From positions 1 through 5,788 of the forward strand of contig JAWODU010000054.1 in the NCBI GenBank assembly GCA_046483125.1: 5,788 nt of DNA. The letters run 5' to 3'. The DNA comes from JAWODU01 sp046483125 (GTDB lineage: Bacteria > Verrucomicrobiota > Kiritimatiellia > UBA8416 > JAWODU01). Every line of letters starts with the position of its first letter. The stretch's first letter is position 1. Both the position numbers and the translations under genes were made by a program. The notes beneath the pieces were generated by a model that saw nothing but the letters and a program-made list of their open reading frames with translations, made no database searches and was not told the DNA's origin. Below are positions 1-5,607 of the stretch, in pieces.

Positions 1-43
1 CCACCCAGCCACTACCAATAATCGCTGCTCCAAGTTTTTCCAT
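1..43 (-). CDS. 5' end of a dehydrogenase-like gene (probable Gfo/Idh/MocA family), partial
   Basis: Read on the minus strand from the ATG at 43-41, the first 14 residues are MEKLGAAIIGSGWV, and the gene then runs off the window. A hydrophobic beta strand followed by G-S-G-W is typical of the NAD(P)-binding start of Gfo/Idh/MocA sugar dehydrogenases, which act in the cytoplasm; this family assignment is inference from very few residues. A purine-rich AAGGGGGT Shine-Dalgarno lies about nine bases upstream of the ATG (minus strand, 60-53), which supports this start. An in-frame ATG at 91-89 would add 16 residues (starting MAGNTQPAAA) but has no visible ribosome-binding site. Codons here (GAA AAA CTT GGA GCA ATT ATT GGT AGT) are more AT-rich than in the adjoining genes. 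An FAD- or other NAD-binding Rossmann protein is the alternative. Confidence 0.5.
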   Translation of the reverse strand, partial: MEKLGAAIIGSGWV

Positions 44-80
44 CGTTTTCGTACCCCCTTGCGCGGCCGCGGGCTGTGTA

Positions 81-2348
81 TTGCCTGCCATTTTACCGGC
101 TTTTGCGGCGAGAATCAACGTCAACGGACGCAAAGCGGGGTCGGCGGACAACATGTTCCGCGTATGGGAGTTCGACGTAAAAAAACTGCTCCGTGAAGGG
201 CGCAATACGCTGGAGATCAGGTTTGAATCCCCCACGCGTTACCTGAAAAGGGTTAACGGAAAACTGGGGCTTGCCGGAGCCAGGCGCCCTCCGCACCGGC
301 TGGATACGGCGGGAGGCATTCGCAAGGAGCCGTGCAGTTTCGGGTGGGACTGGGGGCCCAAACTGCCGTCTTCGGGTATATGGCGCCCGATACGCTTGAC
401 CGCTTTTAACAGCGCCAGGCTGAAGGACGTGGCCGTAAGGCAGGTACACGGACGAAAAGGCGTGACTCTTAACGTGGAGCTGGAGACGGACAGGCTTCGC
501 GGGGGGATGCTGAAGGGGGACATAACGGTAACGAGATCCGGCAGGAACATTGCTCATGCCGAGGTGCGTTTCAAAGGGAAAAAGGCGAAGGCCGCGATCA
601 GGATACCCAATCCCGATCTGTGGTGGCCGAACGGACTCGGCGCTCAGCCCATGTACGAGGTGACCGTTGACCTCCTGGACCGGGCCGGTGAATTGCTGGA
701 TACATCGACAAAACGTATAGGTCTTCGCAGACTGGAACTTGTCCGCAAGAGGGACCGGTGGGGAGAATCGTTTTTCTTCAGGATAAACGGCGTGGATTTC
801 TTTGCCCGGGGCGCCAACTGGATACCGGCGGATTCTTTTGCGCCGCGTGTCACGCGCGCCCACTACCAGGAACTTGTTTCGGCGGCGGCCGCAGCCAACA
901 TGAATATGCTCCGGGTGTGGGGCGGCGGCATTTACGAAGATGATGTCTTTTACGATCTCTGCGACGAACTGGGAATATGCGTGTGGCAGGATTTCATGTT
1001 TTCCTGCAGTATTTATCCTTCGCGGGACGGCGCCTTCATGGAAAACGTCAGGGCTGAAGCGGCCGACAACGTGCGCCGCCTCAGGCACCATCCCGGTATT
1101 GCGCTGTGGTGCGGGAACAACGAACTGGAACAATTACTGGTAGGCCGCAGGAAGACCGGCCGGCAGATGAGCTGGAAAGATTACGGCAGGCTTTTCGACA
1201 GGCTTCTGCCGGAAGTGGTCCGCAGGCTGGACCCGGACAGGGAGTACTGGCCTTCAAGTCCCCATTCGCCGTGCGGCGACAGGGCTTATCACCGCAACCC
1301 CGCCTGCGGCGACGCCCACCTGTGGGACGTATGGCATGGGAGGAAGCCGTTCGAGTGGTACAGAACTTGCCTCCACAGGTTCTGCAGTGAATTCGGTTTT
1401 CAGAGCTTTCCCGAGCCGAAAACCGCAAAGGAGTTTACCGAACAGGGCGACAGAAATATCGTCTCTCCGATTATGGAACACCACCAGCGCTCCGCGATAG
1501 GTAATCAGACCATCATGTCTTACATGCTGGAATGGTTCAGAATGCCCAGGAACTTCGATATGACACTGTGGCTCAGCCAGATCCTGCAGGCGCTGGCGAT
1601 GAAGTACGCCGTGGAACACTGGAGGCGAATGAAACCCAGGTGCATGGGAGCGATTTACTGGCAGTTGAATGACTGCTGGCCGGTGGCCAGCTGGTCTTCG
1701 ATAGACGGCAGTCTGAGATGGAAAGCTCTGCATTATGCCGCGAAAAACTTCTATTCGCCCGTGCTGACGCTGGGGATCGAAGACGCCGGGCGCGGCACCG
1801 TTGACATGTACGTCTGCAACGACCGAAGGACCGGGTTCAGCGGCAGACTGCGATGGAGACTGACGGATACCGTCGGACGTCAGCTTGCCGAGGACGCCTA
1901 CGGCGTCAAGGTCCGGGCGGGTAAGTCGTCCAGGATCAGGAAAATCGATTTTTCCGACGTCGTCGGCCGCTGCGGCGCAGGCTCGCTGATGGTATGGATG
2001 AAGCTTGAAGAAAAGGGCAAAGAGGTATCTTCCAACCTTGTGTTGTTCGGCAAGCCTAAGGAAATGGCGCTTGAAGATCCGGAATTGAAACTTGAAGTGC
2101 GGAAGAACCGGGGATCGCCGCAACTTCCGAAGGAATGGGAATTTGTCGCGCGCCTGAAGGCCCGCCGACCGGCCCTGTGGGCATGGATCGAGCTGACCGG
2201 AGCGGACGCCCGGTTTTCGGATAACTTTGTACACGTCCGTCCCGGTGAGGTCCGGGAAATAGGAATAACGCCGCTCAAGGAAATGAAAACAGCCGACGTA
2301 AAGAAAAGGCTCAAGGTAAGAAGCCTGGTTGATACTTTCAACGCATAG
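81..2348 (+). CDS. Beta-mannosidase, glycoside hydrolase family 2, N-terminally truncated
   Basis: A retaining exo-beta-mannosidase releases terminal beta-D-mannose from mannan- or glycan-derived oligosaccharides. Residues 10-105 look like the second part of the GH2 sugar-binding domain, with the SADNMFR segment and the hallmark GWDWGP at 88-93. An Ig-like domain (about 108-215), a TIM barrel (about 216-555) and C-terminal beta domains follow. In the barrel, RVWGGGIYEDD is near 278-288, the acid/base is E348 in GNNE, the nucleophile is E437 in SEFG, and YWQLNDCWPVASW spans 526-538. The family is usually 800-880 residues; this ORF is 755, and recognisable homology starts only near residue 9 (about nt 105). 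The TTG at 81 has no ribosome-binding site and the frame stays open to the window's left edge, so the true start is not visible. About 100 residues of the N-terminal beta domain are missing, and no signal peptide can be assessed. The gene may be a pseudogene or an assembly chimera. Function is sure at family level; beta-mannosidase specificity is likely. Confidence 0.9.
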   Translation: MPAILPAFAARINVNGRKAGSADNMFRVWEFDVKKLLREGRNTLEIRFESPTRYLKRVNGKLGLAGARRPPHRLDTAGGIRKEPCSFGWDWGPKLPSSGIWRPIRLTAFNSARLKDVAVRQVHGRKGVTLNVELETDRLRGGMLKGDITVTRSGRNIAHAEVRFKGKKAKAAIRIPNPDLWWPNGLGAQPMYEVTVDLLDRAGELLDTSTKRIGLRRLELVRKRDRWGESFFFRINGVDFFARGANWIPADSFAPRVTRAHYQELVSAAAAANMNMLRVWGGGIYEDDVFYDLCDELGICVWQDFMFSCSIYPSRDGAFMENVRAEAADNVRRLRHHPGIALWCGNNELEQLLVGRRKTGRQMSWKDYGRLFDRLLPEVVRRLDPDREYWPSSPHSPCGDRAYHRNPACGDAHLWDVWHGRKPFEWYRTCLHRFCSEFGFQSFPEPKTAKEFTEQGDRNIVSPIMEHHQRSAIGNQTIMSYMLEWFRMPRNFDMTLWLSQILQALAMKYAVEHWRRMKPRCMGAIYWQLNDCWPVASWSSIDGSLRWKALHYAAKNFYSPVLTLGIEDAGRGTVDMYVCNDRRTGFSGRLRWRLTDTVGRQLAEDAYGVKVRAGKSSRIRKIDFSDVVGRCGAGSLMVWMKLEEKGKEVSSNLVLFGKPKEMALEDPELKLEVRKNRGSPQLPKEWEFVARLKARRPALWAWIELTGADARFSDNFVHVRPGEVREIGITPLKEMKTADVKKRLKVRSLVDTFNA

Positions 2349-2424
2349 GGGGAAGTATGGGCGTGTGGGAGTAACGGCGTATGGGGGCAGGGGAGTTGTG
2401 GGGGGAAGATAGGACATTGCCGCA
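2349..2424 (+). repeat. G-rich degenerate short-repeat spacer
   Basis: This spacer between the mannosidase stop and the next start is strikingly G-rich. Variants of a GTATGGG / GTGTGGG unit recur, with six runs of three or more G (2348-2351, then runs between about 2358 and 2405). It looks like a degenerate simple repeat of about 8-10 bases. The runs do not quite make a canonical four-tract quadruplex with loops of seven or less, because one gap is 13 bases. No terminator hairpin is visible, so read-through from the mannosidase into the next gene is possible. Confidence 0.4.
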
Positions 2425-3609
2425 ATGAGCACGGTATTGATAATCGGGATCGGCGGAGTGGGAACCGTGACCGCGCGGAAGTGCGGGCAGGCGCCGGAGG
2501 TATTCTCGAAAATAGTGCTTGCCAGCCGCACCGTTTCAAAATGCGGGGCGGTAAAGAATAAGATCACGGGCGCCGACGTTGCCGTCGAACAGGTTGACGC
2601 GAACGATGCCGATCAGGTTGCCGGGCTGATTGAAAAACATTCCGCCGACATTGTGATCAACACGGCACTGCCGTACCATGATCTGTCAATCATGGAAGCC
2701 TGCCTCAAGGCGGGCGCGCATTACGTGGACACGGCCAACTACGAGTCGCCCGGCAAGACGGGGTTTTCCTACAGGGAGCAGTGGGCTTACCACGACCGCT
2801 TCAGGGACTGCGGCCTCATGGCCCTTCTGGGAAGCGGGTTTGATCCCGGCGTTACGAATATCTTTATAGCGCACATGAAGAAGCACGATTTTGACAAAAT
2901 CAGCCGCGTGGACATCGTGGACTGCAACGCCGGCAATCACGGGCATCCTTTCGCCACGAACTTCAACACGGAAATAAACGTGAGAGAAGTAACCGGGGAA
3001 GCCTGCTGGTACGAGGGCGGGGAATGGAAGAGGGCCGACGCCATGTCGGTTTCGGAAATGTTCGATTTTCCCGAAGCGGGCGGGCGCAGGATGTACCTGA
3101 TGTATCACGAGGAACTGGAATCCCTGGTGAAGCATTTCCCCGAACTGGAAGGCGTCAGGTTCTGGATGACCTTTTCGGACGAATACATCAATCACCTGCG
3201 CGTTCTGCAGAACGTCGGCATGACTTCGATAGAACCCGTGAATTACCGCGGATGCGAGATAGTGCCCCTTCAGTTTCTGGATTTCATGCTCCCCACGCCC
3301 GCATCCCTTGGCAAAAGTACCTGGGGAAAGACCTGTATCGGGTGTGTCGTCGAGGGCGAGAAGGCCGGGAAAGGGGAGAAAAAGTTCGTGTACAACGTAT
3401 GCGATCACGAAGAAGTATACCGCGAACTCGGATGCCAGGCGGTATCCTATACCGCGGGTGTTCCGCCCATGATAGGGGCAAAACTGATCGCGGAGGGCAG
3501 ATGGACGGGCAGGGGTGTCTTCAACGTGGAACAACTCGACCCCGATCCGTTCATGGAGGAGCTTGCCCGTTACGGACTTCCGTGGACCAAAGCGGAATTC
3601 ACCGGTTAG
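2425..3609 (+). CDS. Carboxynorspermidine/carboxyspermidine dehydrogenase (saccharopine dehydrogenase-like)
   Basis: The family reductively couples L-aspartate-4-semialdehyde to 1,3-diaminopropane or putrescine with NADPH, giving carboxynorspermidine or carboxyspermidine, the precursors of norspermidine or spermidine in the decarboxylative polyamine route. The 394-residue protein has the usual length for the family. It opens with a Rossmann strand and GIGGVG (8-13), then LASRT (32-36), whose Arg fits NADP(H). VINTALPYHD (77-86), VDTANYE (101-107) and GSGFDPGVTNIF (136-147) follow, and the C-terminal half is the saccharopine-reductase-like catalytic domain. The ATG at 2425 is preceded by a weak ATAGGA about ten bases upstream. 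Only seven bases separate its stop from the next start, so the two are likely co-transcribed. The usual partner, carboxynorspermidine decarboxylase (nspC), is not in the window. A true saccharopine dehydrogenase is less likely given the overall resemblance to the polyamine branch. Confidence 0.85.
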   Translation: MSTVLIIGIGGVGTVTARKCGQAPEVFSKIVLASRTVSKCGAVKNKITGADVAVEQVDANDADQVAGLIEKHSADIVINTALPYHDLSIMEACLKAGAHYVDTANYESPGKTGFSYREQWAYHDRFRDCGLMALLGSGFDPGVTNIFIAHMKKHDFDKISRVDIVDCNAGNHGHPFATNFNTEINVREVTGEACWYEGGEWKRADAMSVSEMFDFPEAGGRRMYLMYHEELESLVKHFPELEGVRFWMTFSDEYINHLRVLQNVGMTSIEPVNYRGCEIVPLQFLDFMLPTPASLGKSTWGKTCIGCVVEGEKAGKGEKKFVYNVCDHEEVYRELGCQAVSYTAGVPPMIGAKLIAEGRWTGRGVFNVEQLDPDPFMEELARYGLPWTKAEFTG

Positions 3610-3616
3610 GGACGCC

Positions 3617-4138
3617 ATGCTGGCTATACGGATATGTTCGATAGGCACAATTGAAAGCTACAGGGCGTTTGCTCCCAATTACCTGGTATCCATACTGGAC
3701 CCGGGGCTCAATGCCGATGCGATTCGCCCGTCATGGCTGAACGGCGCCGATCACTACAAATTCTGTTTCGCGGACCTTATCGAACCCTCTCGTCCCTCCG
3801 CTCCGCGGAAGCGCGATATTGAAGAGATTGTTGAAATGGGACAGACCATTGCCGGGCCGGAGTCGGAGGCTTCCATACTCGTTCACTGCGCGGCCGGAAT
3901 AAGCCGTTCCCCCGCCGCGGCTTATATTTTGTTCTGTATCCATGCGGGACCCGGGAAAGAAGCGGAAGCGCTTAAGAGAACTGTCAGCTCCTCGGAAGAG
4001 GGCTGGATTTATCCCAACAGCCTGATGGTGGGTTACGCCGATGAAATACTCGGCCGCGGCGGCAGGATGGTGCGGGAACTCGAGAGGCGGTACGAAATGG
4101 ACGGCATTTCCGTTGGTGATGAAAAAATCCTGGAGTGA
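3617..4138 (+). CDS. Cys-based protein tyrosine / dual-specificity phosphatase-like protein
   Basis: This predicted soluble 173-residue protein has the phosphatase P-loop HCAAGISRS at 90-98: nucleophile C91, five residues, then R97 to bind phosphate, the CX5R signature. D53 in FADLIEP is a plausible general acid. The C-terminal segment with LGRGGRMV (145-152) matches a group of small bacterial proteins annotated as protein tyrosine phosphatases; their natural substrates are largely unknown. The ATG at 3617 is chosen because TAGGGA just upstream gives a Shine-Dalgarno (partly made of the previous gene's stop region). The frame is open further upstream to 3515, but that part overlaps the dehydrogenase and is not credible. 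Seven bases separate it from the polyamine dehydrogenase stop, so it is probably translated from the same mRNA. It has no transmembrane segment or signal peptide. Family is confident; substrate unknown. Confidence 0.82.
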   Translation: MLAIRICSIGTIESYRAFAPNYLVSILDPGLNADAIRPSWLNGADHYKFCFADLIEPSRPSAPRKRDIEEIVEMGQTIAGPESEASILVHCAAGISRSPAAAYILFCIHAGPGKEAEALKRTVSSSEEGWIYPNSLMVGYADEILGRGGRMVRELERRYEMDGISVGDEKILE

Positions 4139-4162
4139 GACGTTTTCGCTGTGCATGACAGG

Positions 4163-4191
4163 TTGACGGCCGGCGCCTCTTATGGTATTCA
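4163..4191 (+). promoter_or_regulatory. Candidate sigma70-type promoter for tRNA-Ala
   Basis: TTGACG (4163-4168) and TATTCA (4186-4191) are separated by 17 bases. The -35 matches the consensus at five of six positions; the -10 is weak (three of six). Transcription would start near 4198, leaving a leader of about 38 bases before the tRNA. This is a guess by eye. Confidence 0.25.
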
Positions 4192-4200
4192 GCTTGGCGT

Positions 4201-4217
4201 TCGGCGGGTACCGCCGA
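4201..4217. repeat. 7-bp hairpin in the tRNA leader region
   Basis: TCGGCGG and CCGCCGA form a perfect 7-bp stem with a GTA loop, 18 bases before the tRNA. No T-tract follows on either strand, so it is not a standard intrinsic terminator. It could act in tRNA 5' processing, as a weak stop for minus-strand transcription from the epimerase, or not at all. Confidence 0.4.
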
Positions 4218-4235
4218 TAGCCGGTTCAATCGAGC

Positions 4236-4311
<76 letters not shown>

Positions 4312-5292
4312 TTACAATAACCCGGTTCGCCTGTACCAGTCGGCGGTGTCGCGCATGGTTTCGCGCAACTGGAAGCGGGGCCGGTAGTCGAGTTCGCGCC
4401 CGGCTTTGGACCAGTCGCAGGTCCAGCCGTCTCTCAGCATGTCCCTTATCTTGCGCCGCGAAAGTATTTGAGGTTTTCCGGTGAGCGTCCACTTGAGTTC
4501 GCCGAACTCGCCCGCCAGACGGGCAAGCAGCGGCGGAAGGCTGACAATACGCGGCGGAATGGAAAGTGCCTCCGCCACTGTTTCGCTTATATCCCGCATT
4601 GTCCGGGTCCCGCCCGCTATATAGTAGATCCGACCCCGGGCGGTCGAAGCGGCCGACGAAAGCAGGATGCCTTCGACCAGGTCCCGGACGTCAACAAAGC
4701 TGATCCTCCTTGACGGCCGGCCGACAACGGGCACGGCGCGAAGGCGCCGGGCCGTACGAAACAGGGGCAGAAGGTTACGGTCGCCGGGGCCGAATACGGC
4801 GGGCGGCCGTATGATTGTTACCGGAATTCCCGATGCCCGCTCCGTGAGGAGGCGTTCCGCGGCGAGTTTGCTGGATCCGTAATCGTCAACGGGGCGGGGG
4901 GTACAGGTTTCGTCCTGGTAGGGTTCTCCGGGGGAAGGACCTGCGGCGGTAAGACTGCTGAGATAAACAAAGCGTTTCGGGGGTGTATTGAGGCGGAGGC
5001 AGACGTCGAGGAGCTGTCCGGTGAGTTCGGTGTTGGCGAGCGTGTATTCGCGGGCGGAACGGCCGCGGGTGAGTCCGGCGACATGGAAAAGGCAATCGGA
5101 GCCTTCGATTGCCGAGGCAAGCGCGTTGCCGTCGGCGTAGGATACGCTGCGGATAGTTACGTCGGAGCCGTTGAGCAGATGTGTGTCGGATCCCGGACGG
5201 ACGAGAGATATGACGTCCCATCCGCCGCGCGCCAGGCGGCCGGAGAGGTGACTGCCGATGAACCCGTTGGAGCCGGTTATGACGGCTTTCAT
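4312..5292 (-). CDS. NAD-dependent epimerase/dehydratase, extended SDR family
   Basis: The 326-residue protein has the length and motifs of an extended short-chain dehydrogenase acting on nucleotide sugars or similar substrates in the cytoplasm. The nucleotide-binding motif is TGSNGFIGSHL (6-16), with the GxxGxxG glycines at 7, 10 and 13. FHVAG lies at 69-73, YLSS at 110-113 supplies the catalytic Ser, and YGSSK at 138-142 gives the Tyr and Lys of YxxxK. RPPAVFGPGD at 162-171 is the usual post-catalytic segment, and the C-terminal part (from about 215) is the substrate domain. The overall look is closest to the 3-beta-HSD / dihydroflavonol-reductase-like branch, so sugar epimerase activity is not assured. 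The ATG at 5292 starts exactly at the Rossmann strand, but no Shine-Dalgarno is visible just upstream; the leader is C-rich. Its stop codon TAA touches the last base of the convergent tRNA. Family is confident; substrate unknown. Confidence 0.88.
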   Translation of the reverse strand: MKAVITGSNGFIGSHLSGRLARGGWDVISLVRPGSDTHLLNGSDVTIRSVSYADGNALASAIEGSDCLFHVAGLTRGRSAREYTLANTELTGQLLDVCLRLNTPPKRFVYLSSLTAAGPSPGEPYQDETCTPRPVDDYGSSKLAAERLLTERASGIPVTIIRPPAVFGPGDRNLLPLFRTARRLRAVPVVGRPSRRISFVDVRDLVEGILLSSAASTARGRIYYIAGGTRTMRDISETVAEALSIPPRIVSLPPLLARLAGEFGELKWTLTGKPQILSRRKIRDMLRDGWTCDWSKAGRELDYRPRFQLRETMRDTADWYRRTGLL

Positions 5293-5297
5293 AAGGG

Positions 5298-5325
5298 GAG
5301 TGTCGGGTGACGGGTGACGGGTGTC
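5298..5325 (+). repeat. GGGTGAC heptamer tandem with G-quadruplex motif
   Basis: Four 7-base units stand in a row: GAGTGTC, GGGTGAC, GGGTGAC, GGGTGTC. With GGGG at 5295-5298 the G tracts (5295-5298, 5305-5307, 5312-5314, 5319-5321) have loops of 6, 4 and 4 bases, a canonical quadruplex pattern on the plus strand. That is the template strand for the epimerase, immediately upstream of its start codon. Slippage of the heptamer would change promoter spacing. Confidence 0.6.
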
Positions 5326-5327
5326 AA
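5299..5327 (-). promoter_or_regulatory. Candidate promoter for the epimerase, possibly giving a leaderless mRNA
   Basis: On the minus strand a consensus TTGACA (5327-5322) is followed, after 17 bases, by GACACT (5304-5299), which keeps the key A2 and T6 of a -10 box. The predicted transcription start falls at or very near the ATG at 5292. That would explain why the gene has no Shine-Dalgarno. The -10 is poor, so this is tentative. Confidence 0.28.
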
Positions 5328-5402
5328 TTCCTTAAGTGTACAGGTTTTGAGCGCGGTACCCTGGCCGGTGGCCGTGCTTGCCTTTTGCCCCCGCGCCAGG
5401 CA

Positions 5403-5435
5403 GGGGGGGCGTGGGAAGGGTTCGGGTTGTCTGGG
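5403..5435 (+). other. Strong G-quadruplex motif (five G tracts)
   Basis: Five runs of at least three G (5403-5409, 5413-5415, 5418-5420, 5424-5426, 5433-5435) are separated by loops of 3, 2, 3 and 6 bases. Short loops and a spare tract make this a good candidate for a stable DNA quadruplex. It lies about 110 bases upstream of the epimerase start, in otherwise gene-free sequence. Whether it has a role is unknown. Confidence 0.6.
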
Positions 5436-5458
5436 TTGTGCTTGTGCCCCTCTAGCCC

Positions 5459-5485
5459 TGCGTCACGCATTTCGTTCGCAAATCG
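5459..5485 (+). repeat. Partial third copy of the long-repeat arm
   Basis: TGCGTCACGCATTTCG (5459-5474) and TTCGCAAATCG (5475-5485) match 5723-5738 and 5750-5760 of the right arm exactly, in the same orientation. The copy lacks the 11 bases that separate the two blocks in the arm (5739-5749). It is therefore also complementary to the left arm (5648-5663 for the first block). Confidence 0.8.
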
Positions 5486-5515
5486 AACCGCGATCTCACC
5501 GCTTCTGCTTCGTTT

Positions 5516-5554
5516 CCGCGGGCTGAGCGTATACGAATACAGCTCAGCCCGCGG
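5516..5554. repeat. 13-bp perfect hairpin
   Basis: CCGCGGGCTGAGC (5516-5528) and GCTCAGCCCGCGG (5542-5554) are perfectly complementary. Inside the 13-base loop GTAT (5529-5532) and ATAC (5537-5540) add four pairs after a one-base bulge, leaving an ACGA tetraloop. There is no T-tract after it on either strand, so it is not a standard terminator. Confidence 0.85.
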
Positions 5555-5557
5555 GGC

Positions 5558-5574
5558 CCACGCCTACGGCGTGG
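5558..5574. repeat. 7-bp perfect hairpin, loop TAC
   Basis: CCACGCC and GGCGTGG flank a TAC loop, three bases after the preceding 13-bp hairpin. The downstream edge merges into the first GCAAGCTTGC palindrome (5574-5583). Confidence 0.75.
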
Positions 5575-5590
5575 CAAGCTTGCAGACTTG

Positions 5591-5607
5591 TCCCGCTGAA
5601 AGCGGGA
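5591..5607. repeat. 7-bp perfect hairpin overlapping the long inverted repeat
   Basis: TCCCGCT and AGCGGGA flank a GAA loop. Its loop and right half (5598-5607) are also the outer end of the left long arm, so this hairpin and the fully paired long stem cannot form together. Confidence 0.75.

Noticed and set aside
93..1133. 346-codon open frame on the minus strand
   Set aside because: Antisense shadow of the mannosidase, with no family resemblance or ribosome-binding site.
1254..2567. 437-codon open frame on the minus strand
   Set aside because: It lies antisense to the well-supported mannosidase, its translation has no recognisable domain, and long antisense frames are expected in GC-rich coding DNA.
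3515..3616. Upstream extension of the phosphatase reading frame
   Set aside because: It overlaps the end of the dehydrogenase gene, and the ATG at 3617 has a good Shine-Dalgarno and begins the conserved part.
2686..3648. 320-codon open frame on the minus strand
   Set aside because: Antisense shadow of the polyamine dehydrogenase.
5388..5409. Possible terminator hairpin CCCCC...GGGGG
   Set aside because: The stem is only five pairs with a ten-base loop and no T-tract follows on either strand.
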